NCBI GenBank assembly: GCA_003278845.1
Contig: QCCX01000001.1
Span: forward strand, 186,001 to 250,000
Direction: 5' to 3'
Origin: Prochlorococcus sp. AG-347-O22
GTDB taxonomy: Bacteria > Cyanobacteriota > Cyanobacteriia > PCC-6307 > Cyanobiaceae
Length of the DNA stretch: 64,000 nucleotides
A program made the position numbers and the translations under genes. The notes beneath the pieces were generated by a model. The model was not told where the DNA came from. It ran no database searches and saw only the letters and a list, made by a program, of their open reading frames with translations. Numbering within the stretch: position 1 is the first letter of the stretch; each line of letters starts with the position of its first letter. Shown here piece after piece: positions 34,306 through 44,268 of the stretch.

Positions 34306-34523
34306 TATGGTTGTAAATTTATTGGGTTTGTCATCGCTTGCAAGACAAAATAAACAGTTATGAAAGCACTTAAGACAGAAGATATCAAACCTACTATTGT
34401 GAGTGGATTTGATCTATTCTTGAATAAAGGTTCAAGCAAAGCAACAAGTCCTCCAACAATGATAGATATCAAATACTTTGGATATCTCGCAACATTAGAG
34501 AAAAATTCGCCCATCAGCTCCAC
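34305..34523 (-). CDS. DUF751/Ycf33-like membrane protein
   Basis: 72 aa; FFSNVARYPKYLISIIVGGLVALLEPLFKNRSNPLTIVGLI. Confidence 0.75.
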   Translation of the reverse strand: MELMGEFFSNVARYPKYLISIIVGGLVALLEPLFKNRSNPLTIVGLISSVLSAFITVYFVLQAMTNPINLQP

Positions 34524-34568
34524 AAATAGATTACTTTTTTAGCTAAGTTTTAACAAACATTAAACAGC

Positions 34569-35294
34569 ATGATTACATTATATCAATTTAGGCATAGTGC
34601 TTTTTGTTTAAAAACAAGAATGGCCCTTCATGCAAAAAAACTACAATATCGAGTTGAAGAAGTAACACCTGGAATAGGCCAATTTGAAATCTTTAAATTA
34701 TCAGGTCAAAAACAAGTACCTGTAATAGTCGATAGTAATGATCAAGTTATTAATGACTCTTCAACTATTTGCGAATATATAGATAAAAAAAATGAAAACA
34801 ATCCACTTTTCCCGGAGGATCCAATATTATTTGCACAATGCAAACTAATCGAAGACTGGGCAGATACTACAATGGCTACAACTTGTAGAAAAGCTTTAAT
34901 AAAATCTGCAATAGAAAATCCACAGCTAAGAACTGCATTACTTCCAGATGAAATACCTTCTTCAGTTAAAAGTATTGTTGATAAATTACCTTTTGAAAAT
35001 CTTAGTAAAATTTCTAATGTAGTTTTGTCTTCTAAAGATAATTTAGAACTCCAAAAATTACTGGAAGCTTTATCAAAATCCTTGATCAACAAGAAATATT
35101 TAGTTGGAGATAATTTATCAATTGCAGATATTTCAATTGCTGCTCAATTATCCCTTATTAAATTTCCAAAGTCTGCAGGACCAATTCTTTCAGGAGAGGG
35201 GAGCCAAGAATACATAAACAACCCTTATTTAGAAAATCTTTTCATTTGGAGGAACAACTTAGAAGAATATCTTTTTAGTGCTAACTCTCAATAA
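34569..35294 (+). CDS. Glutathione S-transferase-like protein
   Basis: 241 aa; thioredoxin-fold ITLYQFRHSAFCLKTRMALHAKKL, QKQVPVIVDSNDQVINDSSTICEYID; helical C-terminus. Confidence 0.82.
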   Translation: MITLYQFRHSAFCLKTRMALHAKKLQYRVEEVTPGIGQFEIFKLSGQKQVPVIVDSNDQVINDSSTICEYIDKKNENNPLFPEDPILFAQCKLIEDWADTTMATTCRKALIKSAIENPQLRTALLPDEIPSSVKSIVDKLPFENLSKISNVVLSSKDNLELQKLLEALSKSLINKKYLVGDNLSIADISIAAQLSLIKFPKSAGPILSGEGSQEYINNPYLENLFIWRNNLEEYLFSANSQ

Positions 35295-35988
35295 ATTCAA
35301 ACTTTAATTTATATTTATTTGTTTTGATAGCATGAATAGAAGGATCACCAACTTTTGAACCATAGGAAGCAACATATTGCACTCCACAAATTGATGGTTT
35401 GATTGAATTATCAACTTCCAATATTTCTTCGGAACATTTTTGAAATTTACTAATGGTCTCTACCTGATTAATCCTTGAAGCACCTGGCTTATGTGCTGTT
35501 TGTATAACTAGCTCATCTGCGAAAAAAATATCATTATCTTTAATTTGATTTCTCCCTGTAATTCTTGAATCAATATAAAAATCATCTTTTAAATAAGTAA
35601 TTTGATTATTAATAGATTGAGGATCATTTACAACCTTGATTAAGGTTTCACCAAATATTGCTTTTCCAATAGACTCAGAATTTTTTGCACGATTACCAAC
35701 AATTAAATCTGAATCATTCTTAAAGAAATTTACTTTATAAATAACTGGCTCTTCTGAATCATTAACTATATCTTGAGAAGTAACCAGCCAATTCCCCTCA
35801 AACCATTTAGGATAAATTAAGTCCTTAGAAGTATCCGATAATTTAAAATTTGGCATATATAGTTCTGGCCATTGATTTACACGATTTTCTAAAAACTCTC
35901 GTACATTAGAATCTACTAGAGCAAAAGAACTTTCTAAAAAAATTCCTTGAAAAATCAAGCAAAGAATTAATCCAAGAAGAATTTTCAT
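35281..35988 (-). CDS. Conserved hypothetical protein with signal peptide (DUF6816-like)
   Basis: 235 aa; MKILLGLILCLIFQGIFLESSFA signal; WFEGNWLVTSQD, beta-rich. Confidence 0.6.
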   Translation of the reverse strand: MKILLGLILCLIFQGIFLESSFALVDSNVREFLENRVNQWPELYMPNFKLSDTSKDLIYPKWFEGNWLVTSQDIVNDSEEPVIYKVNFFKNDSDLIVGNRAKNSESIGKAIFGETLIKVVNDPQSINNQITYLKDDFYIDSRITGRNQIKDNDIFFADELVIQTAHKPGASRINQVETISKFQKCSEEILEVDNSIKPSICGVQYVASYGSKVGDPSIHAIKTNKYKLKFEFIES

Positions 35989-35989
35989 T

Positions 35990-36247
35990 ATGTCAAATCC
36001 ACTAATAAGAGCATCAGATCATTATGTATTATTAGAGCCAGATTCAAAGGAAAAAATTGTATCAAAGCAAGAAGCAATTTTATGGTTGAAGAATTGGCTT
36101 AATAAGATAGAAACACAAACAATATATCAGAATATAGAAGATCCTGATCAGGATTTTTTTGAAGAATTATTGGAAAGCACTTATGAATTAGAAATAAAAT
36201 TAGGTTACGTTATCAAATGGTTTGCAGTAAGAATTGAACCAGATTAA
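35990..36247 (+). CDS. CRR7 (chlororespiratory reduction 7)-like protein
   Basis: 85 aa; YVLLEPDS..., C-terminal LGYVIKWFAVRIEPD resembles the CRR7 domain. Confidence 0.55.
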   Translation: MSNPLIRASDHYVLLEPDSKEKIVSKQEAILWLKNWLNKIETQTIYQNIEDPDQDFFEELLESTYELEIKLGYVIKWFAVRIEPD

Positions 36248-36801
36248 ATGATTATTTCTTTATGAATCGCATTAATTATTTTCATAGCAACTTCTTCAAT
36301 ATTTTCTTTTTTTACTTGAATTCTTAAATCTGCTTGAGAATACAAATTTTCTCTAGATTGAAAAATGCTCATATATAGATCATTTAGATTCTTTCCCTGA
36401 AGAAGTGGCCTATTTTCAATTTCATTTTTCAATCTTTGAATTGCTATATCTTTGTCGAGATCTATCCAAGCAATTATTCCCTGTCTTAAGATTCCCCAGT
36501 TTTCCGATTTGGTAACTATTCCTCCCCCAGTTGAGATTACTAATGAAGGAATTTTGATAGTTTCTTTAAGGCAGTTTGCTTCTAATTCGCGGAAATTATC
36601 TTCTCCTTCATCCTTAAAAATTTGATTGATAGATTTTTTTGCCAACTTCTCTATTAACGAATCTAAATCAATGTATTTATACTTCAATAATTCAGCCAGC
36701 TTCAAACCAGTTTGTGACTTACCAGAACCCATCATTCCTATTAAAAATATGCTTCTACCTTTAATAGCATTAACTGTTTTTTTGATAATGGATTGTTCCA
36801 T
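36244..36801 (-). CDS. aroK: Shikimate kinase
   Basis: 185 aa; IFLIGMMGSGKSQTG, YIDLDSLIEK, STGGGIV. Confidence 0.95.
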   Translation of the reverse strand: MEQSIIKKTVNAIKGRSIFLIGMMGSGKSQTGLKLAELLKYKYIDLDSLIEKLAKKSINQIFKDEGEDNFRELEANCLKETIKIPSLVISTGGGIVTKSENWGILRQGIIAWIDLDKDIAIQRLKNEIENRPLLQGKNLNDLYMSIFQSRENLYSQADLRIQVKKENIEEVAMKIINAIHKEIII

Positions 36802-36851
36802 AAAGACAAAAGCGTATTTAAAACCTTAAGATAGTATTATCGCAGACAGGT

Positions 36852-37778
36852 ATGACTTCTACACAACCCAAACCATCTCATGGAAAAGGACGTGAATGCG
36901 TCATAACTCGACGTGCCTGCTTTAGTTCTAGTCACCGTTATTGGCTTCCTGAAAAAAGCCCAGAAGAAAATTTATCTCTTTTTGGTAAGTGCAGTATTGC
37001 ACCAGGTCATGGTCATAATTATGAACTTATTGTTTCAATGGGTGGAGAACTAGACTCTGATGGAATGGTACTTAATCTCTCTGATGTAAAACACTCCATT
37101 AAAGATAAGGTTACTGGACAATTAGATTTTCGTTTTTTAAATGATGTCTGGCCTGAATTTAATGTTAATAATCAAGAAGGTATACTTCCCACAACTGAAG
37201 CATTAGTAAAGGTCATTTGGAGTCGTCTGAAGGATGATTTACCTCTTACAAGTCTAAGACTTTATGAAAACCCAAATTTATGGGCAGATTATTTTGGAAA
37301 AAACATGGAAGCATTTTTAACAGTACAAACTCATTTTGCAGCCGCTCATAGACTTGCAAAAGAAGAGATATCCTTTGATGAAAACAAAAAAATCTATGGT
37401 AAATGTGCCAGAGTTAATGGACATGGTCATAACTATCTTGTCGATATAACTGTAAAAGGAGACATTGATAAAAGAACAGGAATGGTTTGCGACTTATCTG
37501 CCCTCCAAGAGATAATCAACGATTTAGTTGTTGAACAACTAGATCATACTTTTCTAAATAAAGACATTGAATTTTTCCATAATTGTGTTCCAACTGCTGA
37601 AAATATAGCTTTATATATTTCTGATGTTCTTAAAAATCCAATACATGAACTTGGTGCAACATTACACAAAATAAGACTCCAAGAGAGCCCAAATAATGCT
37701 GCAGAAATTTATGTTGATCAAAAGCTAACCAATTCATTGAAGTTGAAATTGGAAAATAGTTTAGTCTCACAAACTTGA
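36852..37778 (+). CDS. Tandem-domain 6-pyruvoyl-tetrahydropterin synthase / QueD-like protein
   Basis: 308 aa with two PTPS-like halves: FSSSHRYW..GKCSIAPGHGHNYEL and FAAAHRLA..GKCARVNGHGHNYLV. Confidence 0.9.
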   Translation: MTSTQPKPSHGKGRECVITRRACFSSSHRYWLPEKSPEENLSLFGKCSIAPGHGHNYELIVSMGGELDSDGMVLNLSDVKHSIKDKVTGQLDFRFLNDVWPEFNVNNQEGILPTTEALVKVIWSRLKDDLPLTSLRLYENPNLWADYFGKNMEAFLTVQTHFAAAHRLAKEEISFDENKKIYGKCARVNGHGHNYLVDITVKGDIDKRTGMVCDLSALQEIINDLVVEQLDHTFLNKDIEFFHNCVPTAENIALYISDVLKNPIHELGATLHKIRLQESPNNAAEIYVDQKLTNSLKLKLENSLVSQT

Positions 37779-38425
37779 GTATCCCAAGAGTAATAATTGT
37801 TATAGCATCTAGTCTTGATGGGAGAATTGCATTTCCTGGAGGTGAAGAATCGCATCTTGGAAGCGAAGAAGATAAAAAAATGTTAAATCAACACTTATCA
37901 ATAGTGGACGCCACCATTTTTGGTTTAGGTACTTTAATAGCTCATCAATCAACTTACCTAATTAAAAATCTCAATGGTAATGACGAAGTAACAATATCAA
38001 AAAAACAACCAATTTCTATAGTTGCTTCAAATAGCAAAAAATTTAACAGTAATTGGAAATACTTTCGTCAACCAATTAGAAGATGGCTAATAAGCTCAAG
38101 TAAAGTTGATAATTCTTCAAATAATGACTTCGAGAAACAACTCTTTTTCGAAGATTCATGGAGTAAAACTTTAATTTCACTTAAAAAACAAGGGATAAAT
38201 GATCTAGCTCTTTTAGGAGGTGCAAAACTTATAAATTCATTCATAAAAGAGGATCTAATAACAGATATAAAAATTACAATAATTCCACAAATTATTGGAG
38301 GTAAATATACATGGATCCCTCCAGAAAAAACAAATGAGATTTTTAATCTCAAAAGACTATGGGAAATAAAATCAGTTAAAAATTTAATGAATAATGAAAT
38401 CCATATTCATTACAAAAAAATTTGA
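37775..38425 (+). CDS. RibD C-terminal-type reductase (no deaminase domain; TTG start)
   Basis: 216 aa; PRVIIVIASSLDGRIAFPGGEESHLGSEEDKKML...LALLGGAKLINSFIKEDLITDIKITIIPQIIGG. Confidence 0.8.
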   Translation: MSIPRVIIVIASSLDGRIAFPGGEESHLGSEEDKKMLNQHLSIVDATIFGLGTLIAHQSTYLIKNLNGNDEVTISKKQPISIVASNSKKFNSNWKYFRQPIRRWLISSSKVDNSSNNDFEKQLFFEDSWSKTLISLKKQGINDLALLGGAKLINSFIKEDLITDIKITIIPQIIGGKYTWIPPEKTNEIFNLKRLWEIKSVKNLMNNEIHIHYKKI

Positions 38426-38442
38426 AATAGATTCAATATTAA

Positions 38443-39597
38443 ATGAACCAAAAAATACATAAAGTTGAAGTCAAATTGTCAATTAAGGAAATCTCCAAGG
38501 AGATATGGAATGAATTAACAAATGAAATCAATAATCCATTCTATGAATGGACTTGGCTTAAAAACCTTGAAATATCAAAAAGTGTCTCAAGAGAAACTGG
38601 TTGGCAACCTCTATATTTTGTTGCTTATAAAAATGAAGAAATATTAGGAATTGCTCCACTTTTTTTAAAAAATCATAGCTATGGAGAATTCATTTTTGAT
38701 CAATCATTTGCAAGATTGGCTCAAGAGCTGAATTTAAATTATTACCCTAAATTAATTGGAATGAGTCCTTATAGCCCTGTAAATGGATATCAATTTCTTT
38801 ATAAAAAAAATGAAGATAAGAACGAAATTACAAATTTACTCATAAACCATATCGAAAGCTTCGCAATTACAAACAAAATTTTAAGTTGTAATTTTTTATA
38901 TATTGATGAGAGCTGGGGCGACCATCTTAAATCTTTGGGATACCATGAATGGATAAATTCCAGCAGTGAATGGAGGAATAATGGAGAAAAAACGTTTGAT
39001 GATTTTCTTTCAAGATTTAACTCTAATCAGAGAAAAAATATAAAAAAAGAGAGGAAATCAATTACTAAACAAGATATTAAAATAAAAATTTTTAATGAAA
39101 TTGATATCAACCAAGAAATACTCGAAAAAATGCATGATTTTTATGAACAGCATTGTTCGAGGTGGGGAGTCTGGGGAAGTAAATATTTAACTCCTACATT
39201 TTTCGAGAAAATTCTTGATAATAAAAAAAATCTTTTACTTTTTAGCGCATCAAAAAATGATTCAAATGATATTTTTGCTATGTCTATGTGCGTTAAAAAT
39301 AAAAACAACTTATGGGGTAGATATTGGGGTAGTCAAGAAGAAATATCTAATTTACATTTTGAATTATGCTACTACCAGCCAATTGAATGGGCAATAAAAA
39401 ATAGTATCCATTTGTTTGATCCAGGAGCAGGCGGGAAACATAAAAGAAGGAGGGGGTTTTTTGCGAAAAGCACCATTAGCTTGCATAAGTGGTTTGATAA
39501 AAATATGGAAAATATAATTTATCCTTGGCTAAATGAAGTAAATAAACAAACTAAGATGGAAATTGATATTGAAAATAAATCTATACCCTTTAAATAA
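38443..39597 (+). CDS. COG3146/DUF482-type GNAT-fold acyltransferase
   Basis: 384 aa; FYEWTWLKNLEISKSVSRETGWQPLYFVAYKNEEILGIAPLFLK, GRYWGSQEEISNLHFELCYYQPIEWAI, FDPGAGGKHKRRRGF. Confidence 0.85.
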   Translation: MNQKIHKVEVKLSIKEISKEIWNELTNEINNPFYEWTWLKNLEISKSVSRETGWQPLYFVAYKNEEILGIAPLFLKNHSYGEFIFDQSFARLAQELNLNYYPKLIGMSPYSPVNGYQFLYKKNEDKNEITNLLINHIESFAITNKILSCNFLYIDESWGDHLKSLGYHEWINSSSEWRNNGEKTFDDFLSRFNSNQRKNIKKERKSITKQDIKIKIFNEIDINQEILEKMHDFYEQHCSRWGVWGSKYLTPTFFEKILDNKKNLLLFSASKNDSNDIFAMSMCVKNKNNLWGRYWGSQEEISNLHFELCYYQPIEWAIKNSIHLFDPGAGGKHKRRRGFFAKSTISLHKWFDKNMENIIYPWLNEVNKQTKMEIDIENKSIPFK

Positions 39598-39657
39598 AAA
39601 ATTATTTAGCTTTACCAAAGATTATATTAGTAATATAGTTTTTATTAACTTCTAAGA

Positions 39658-40044
39658 ATGGATTCTAGTAAAAGTTTCGATGAAAAAATAAATATTGATG
39701 ATAATCTATCCAACCGATATATAGACTTAGATCCAAACGGTTATTTTATTATAAAAGTAGATTTAGAAGAAAATAAAATAATTTTAGAGCACTTTTTAAA
39801 TAATATTAATGATGACGGATATGCACTTGACCCAGAAACAAATGAACCAATTAAATGCGATTCTCAAAATAAAAGAGTTAGTAATGAAGTTTTTAAAGGT
39901 ATCAGTGCGAAACAACTTGGAATATTGATCACTGAAGAAAGAAATGACTTAATAACCAGATTCGATCATGCCCTATATTTAGGCCGGGAACTACAAAAAG
40001 CAGAAGAATGTTTATACAAAAAATTACCATATATCCAAGATTAA
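39658..40044 (+). CDS. DUF4346 protein
   Basis: 128 aa; YIDLDPNGYFIIKVDLEENKIILEHFLNNINDDGYALDPETNEPIK...DHALYLGRELQKAE. Confidence 0.72.
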   Translation: MDSSKSFDEKINIDDNLSNRYIDLDPNGYFIIKVDLEENKIILEHFLNNINDDGYALDPETNEPIKCDSQNKRVSNEVFKGISAKQLGILITEERNDLITRFDHALYLGRELQKAEECLYKKLPYIQD

Positions 40045-40108
40045 GAAATTAAACGAAAAAAACTAATCTTTTCATCTGATGTTAAATTAAATAAAAATAA
40101 AAAAATTA

Positions 40109-40201
40109 ATGAACATCATTTTCTATTTTGCATTTATTGGTTTTGGTTTTGGAGCTGCTTTCGCATTAGATAAGCTCTTAAGAGCAGTTAAATTAATTTA
40201 A
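40109..40201 (+). CDS. petL: 30-aa single-TM protein, candidate cytochrome b6f subunit PetL
   Basis: Manual translation MNIIFYFAFIGFGFGAAFALDKLLRAVKLI*; short TM helix and C-terminal -LRAVKLI resembling PetL (-K-I-[RK]-L-I). Not in ORF track. Confidence 0.5.
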   Translation: MNIIFYFAFIGFGFGAAFALDKLLRAVKLI

Positions 40202-40205
40202 AAAA

Positions 40206-41570
40206 CTACAAAATTTTAATAGTCTCTCCATACAAATCATATTCATCCGCAAAATAAATATTTGCTTCAACAAATTTACCAATATAATTTTTCAAATCAT
40301 TATTAGCATTAGTAGATAAAATTACAGTTCCGTCAATTTCAGGCGCGAAATTGTAGGATCGACCTATTAATTCGTTATTATCTGATATTTTCTCTACCAA
40401 AATCTTCATTTTTGAACCAACATATGTCTGATTTTTAACTTTAGAAATATTTTGTTGAACTGAAATAACGTTATCTTTTCTTGCCTCTGCAACCTCTGCT
40501 GATACTTTATGTGGCAAATGAAAAGCTGCAGTTCCTTCCTCAGGAGAAAAAATAAAGACTCCAACGTGATCAAATTTGTGCCTATCCAAAAATTCGAGAA
40601 GATGTTCAAAATGTTCTTTTTGTTCTCCAGGGAAACCAACAATGAGGCTAGTTCTTAATACAGCAGATGGAATTTCTTCTCTAATTTTCTCCAAAATTGA
40701 TTCATTCAAAGAAGCCTGCCAAGGTCTATTCATACTCTTCAACACATCTGGATGACTATGCTGAAGTGGCAAATCAAAGTAAGGCACAATATTCTTTGAA
40801 TTTTTAAAAGCTCTAATAACTTCATTAGTTAAACCCGTTGGATAAGCATAATGTATCCTTATCCAAGGAATTGGAACTTTAGAAAGCTCATTCAAAAGTT
40901 TAGCTAATGATGGTTTTCCATAAATATCTTGACCATAATTAGTTGTTATTTGACTAATTAATATGATTTCTTGAATCCCCTGTTTCGCGAGACTTTTGGC
41001 TTCTGAAATTATAGATTCTATTGTTCTACTTCTTTGCGGACCTCTCAACTTAGGAATAATACAAAAAGCGCAATTATAATTGCAGCCTTCAGCAATACGA
41101 AGATAAGCAACAAATTTGTTTTTATCTACAAAACGAGGTATTTCCTCATCTGCAATGAATTCAGGTATCTTTGAAACTTCATTAACAATTTCACCTTTTT
41201 TTACTCTGTCTAAAACCTTTGCTATCTTTTGATAATCTCCTGTTCCAACCAAAGCTTTTATTTCAGGTATTTCTTTTAGAAGTTCATCTTTAAAATGCTG
41301 AGCCATACAGCCTGCAACTATTACTTCCTTTCCTTGATTAGTATATTCTAGAATTTTTCTAATAGATTCTTCTCTAGCTGTTTCAATAAAACTGCAAGTA
41401 TTTACAACAACAACATTTGCATCATTTATATTGCTGTCAACTTCATAACCCTCTTTATCTAATAAGCCTTGCATATGTTCAGTATCAACAAGATTTTTCT
41501 CACAACCAACATGACTGAATGCAATCTTAGATAGTTTTTTTTCTTTTACTTTGAGAGTATTTTGTTTCAC
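40206..41570 (-). CDS. rimO: Ribosomal protein S12 methylthiotransferase RimO
   Basis: 454 aa; [19 protein letters not shown], radical [26 protein letters not shown]-terminal TRAM-like region. Confidence 0.94.
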   Translation of the reverse strand: MKQNTLKVKEKKLSKIAFSHVGCEKNLVDTEHMQGLLDKEGYEVDSNINDANVVVVNTCSFIETAREESIRKILEYTNQGKEVIVAGCMAQHFKDELLKEIPEIKALVGTGDYQKIAKVLDRVKKGEIVNEVSKIPEFIADEEIPRFVDKNKFVAYLRIAEGCNYNCAFCIIPKLRGPQRSRTIESIISEAKSLAKQGIQEIILISQITTNYGQDIYGKPSLAKLLNELSKVPIPWIRIHYAYPTGLTNEVIRAFKNSKNIVPYFDLPLQHSHPDVLKSMNRPWQASLNESILEKIREEIPSAVLRTSLIVGFPGEQKEHFEHLLEFLDRHKFDHVGVFIFSPEEGTAAFHLPHKVSAEVAEARKDNVISVQQNISKVKNQTYVGSKMKILVEKISDNNELIGRSYNFAPEIDGTVILSTNANNDLKNYIGKFVEANIYFADEYDLYGETIKIL

Positions 41571-41675
41571 AATTTGAAAAATAAGAATTAAAAGATTTAA
41601 AAAGCATTTCGTATATAACTCTCATGCCAAGATAATATTAAGATAGAAAATGTAAATAACAAACTTTCTTTTTGT

Positions 41676-42611
41676 ATGGCCCTTAAGACTGTAAACAGGA
41701 GAAATAAAAAAGATTTGAAATGGCCAAAAATCATAATCGCAATCCTTAGCACTATAGGCTTAGTTGATACAGGTTCGATTACTTTAAAAAACTGGGGATT
41801 ATTTACTTCGCTTTCATGCCCAGGAATACAAAACGGTTGCGAAACAGTTTTAAATAGTCCTTGGGGTACTTTATTTGAAAATAATCAAGTTAATATACCT
41901 CTCTCATTAGCTGGATTTATAACATATTTATCAATCTTAGTTATCACAATAATATTGTCTCTTAATTTAATTTCCCCAAAAGAAAAACTAAACAAGTTTT
42001 TATGGTGGTTAGTATTTCTAATTTCTTGTGCGTCATCAACATTTAGCTTTTTATTGATAAATATAATGTTTTTTAAGATTCAAGCATATTGCTTTTTTTG
42101 TATACTTTCAGCAATTTTGTCGTTTTCTATCTTTATAATTTCTATGATTGGAGCAAAGTTCGAAAGTAGAGAACCTATGATTTTTAGAGGTTTCATTGTA
42201 GCCATTAGTGTACTACTGGGGGGGCTAATTTGGTCAACAAACGTTGACCCCTCTAATGCTATTGATGTTGCAAACCCCACTGAAAATGTATCACCAATAA
42301 TTAGCACTTCAAGCTCTCCCCAGAAGATAAAGTTTGCAAAATTTTTAAGTGAAAACAATATTGTTATGTATAGTGCATACTGGTGCCCTCATTGCCACGA
42401 TCAGAAACAATTATTTGGTAAGGAAGCAGTTAAAGAATTAAAAGTAGTTGAGTGTGCTAAAGATGGTAAAGATAATGAGTATGAGCTATGCCAAACGAAA
42501 GGAATCAGTGGATTTCCTTCTTGGGAAATAAATGGAGAAATTATTAGTGGTACGCGTGACTTAAAGGAATTAGCAACAAAAACTGAATATCAAGGAGATA
42601 TTAATTTTTAA
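41676..42611 (+). CDS. Vitamin K epoxide reductase (VKOR)-thioredoxin-like fusion
   Basis: 311 aa; CPGIQNGCETVLNSPWG, CFFCILSA in TM region; C-terminal YSAYWCPHCHDQKQLFG Trx-like motif. Confidence 0.93.
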   Translation: MALKTVNRRNKKDLKWPKIIIAILSTIGLVDTGSITLKNWGLFTSLSCPGIQNGCETVLNSPWGTLFENNQVNIPLSLAGFITYLSILVITIILSLNLISPKEKLNKFLWWLVFLISCASSTFSFLLINIMFFKIQAYCFFCILSAILSFSIFIISMIGAKFESREPMIFRGFIVAISVLLGGLIWSTNVDPSNAIDVANPTENVSPIISTSSSPQKIKFAKFLSENNIVMYSAYWCPHCHDQKQLFGKEAVKELKVVECAKDGKDNEYELCQTKGISGFPSWEINGEIISGTRDLKELATKTEYQGDINF

Positions 42612-44268
42612 TAAATCTTTTTTGAATTTTTTGATCTAACTGTTGTCTAGTATGGCATTCCCAATTTTTATCTTTATTAGGGAAATCATCTCTATAATGC
42701 CCTCCTCTACTTTCCTCTCTAAATAGACAAGCTTTTAATAAAGTTATGGTGGTTATTTGTCTATTCTTTAAATCAAGTAAAAGATTTAATGCTCTTCTAT
42801 TGGGTTCACTAAGTTTTATATTTTGATCAAATTTTATTTTTTCAAGACTATTGAGTAAATCATTTTTATTTAATTTATCTATATCATTTTGAATGTAGTT
42901 TAAAAATTTGCTCATATTTGCCTTATTTCGAGATACACCTAAATTTAACCAACATAGTTTTCTTAGTTCATCAATTTTTTCAGCAATTATAGAAATTTGA
43001 TCTTCTTTAGGATCTTCAATATCAAACTCTTGAAATGATCTATCAAATTTTTCAAATTTAGGAAGGTCATTCAAAATAATTGAAGACATTTTTCTTGCGA
43101 AAACAAGACACTCCATCAGTGAATTACTTGCCAGTCTATTAGCACCATGCACACCTGTAGAAGCAACTTCTCCAACTGCATATAATCCTTTTCTTGTTGA
43201 AGATGCATTTAGATCAGTTTTAACACCTCCCATCCAATAATGAGCTGCAGGAGCTACGGGAATAACCTCATTTAAAGGGTTAACACCATAATCTTGACAA
43301 CGACTTAAGATCGTAGGAAAGCGCACTACAATTTTTTCTGGGTCAATATACCGAAGATCTAAGCCAACATGGTCTACATTATTATCATGCATATTTTTCA
43401 TAATTGCTCTACTTACCTGATCTCTAGTAGCTAGATCACGATTTTCAAGATTTTTAACTGGACTTTCACCATTTTTATCAACTAAGATAGCTCCTTCCCC
43501 TCTAAGTGCCTCAGATATTAAGAAGCAAGGTGCACCATAAAATTTTAAAGCGGTTGGATGAAATTGCACGAACTCTAAATCTTCGATAGCAGCTCCTGCT
43601 TTCCATGCAAGAGCAATCCCTTCACCAGAGGATTGAGCAGGATTTGTTGTATTTGTAAATAAGTGCCCACCACCACCCGTAGCCAAAACAACAGCTCTAG
43701 ATTTAATCCAATATAAATTTGCGCCATCAAGAACCTGAACTCCTCTACATTCTTTATTATCAATGAGAAGTTCAGTTACTCTTACACCCCTGCAGTGAAG
43801 AATATTTTTTTTATTCTCAATATGATCTTCTAGAACTTCAACTAATGCTCGTCCAGTACGATCTTTAACATGTAAAACTCTTCTTCGTGAATGGGCTGCT
43901 TCCAAGGTAGTAGCTAGTTGATTAGAACTTTGATCAAAAATCATCCCTAAATTCTGCAACCTTTCTACACAACTTGGAGCTTCTTTAACTAGCATTTCTA
44001 CAGCTTGAAAATCGCATAGTCCATCTCCTGCTCTTAAAGTATCATCAGCATGAAGATCAAATGAATCATCTTCTCTAACAACAGATGCAATTCCTCCTTG
44101 AGCCCATCTACTGGAAGATACCTTACTAGTATTTCTATTTAGAAGAAGCACTTTTAAATTTGAGGGTAATTCAAGACAAGTCATAAGGCCAGCAGCTCCA
44201 GCACCTATAACGATTACATCCCAATTATTTATTGGTATCGGTTCTTGCGAAAATGGAGCCCTTAACAT
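42601..44268 (-). CDS. nadB: L-aspartate oxidase
   Basis: 555 aa; VIVIGAGAAGLMTCLEL, SRWAQGGIASVV, PAAHYWMGGVKTDLNASS, SNSLMECLVFA. Confidence 0.92.
   Translation of the reverse strand: MLRAPFSQEPIPINNWDVIVIGAGAAGLMTCLELPSNLKVLLLNRNTSKVSSSRWAQGGIASVVREDDSFDLHADDTLRAGDGLCDFQAVEMLVKEAPSCVERLQNLGMIFDQSSNQLATTLEAAHSRRRVLHVKDRTGRALVEVLEDHIENKKNILHCRGVRVTELLIDNKECRGVQVLDGANLYWIKSRAVVLATGGGGHLFTNTTNPAQSSGEGIALAWKAGAAIEDLEFVQFHPTALKFYGAPCFLISEALRGEGAILVDKNGESPVKNLENRDLATRDQVSRAIMKNMHDNNVDHVGLDLRYIDPEKIVVRFPTILSRCQDYGVNPLNEVIPVAPAAHYWMGGVKTDLNASSTRKGLYAVGEVASTGVHGANRLASNSLMECLVFARKMSSIILNDLPKFEKFDRSFQEFDIEDPKEDQISIIAEKIDELRKLCWLNLGVSRNKANMSKFLNYIQNDIDKLNKNDLLNSLEKIKFDQNIKLSEPNRRALNLLLDLKNRQITTITLLKACLFREESRGGHYRDDFPNKDKNWECHTRQQLDQKIQKRFIKN

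Noticed and set aside
41676-42611. VKOR-thioredoxin fusion as a novel architecture
   Set aside because: This fusion is already established in cyanobacteria.
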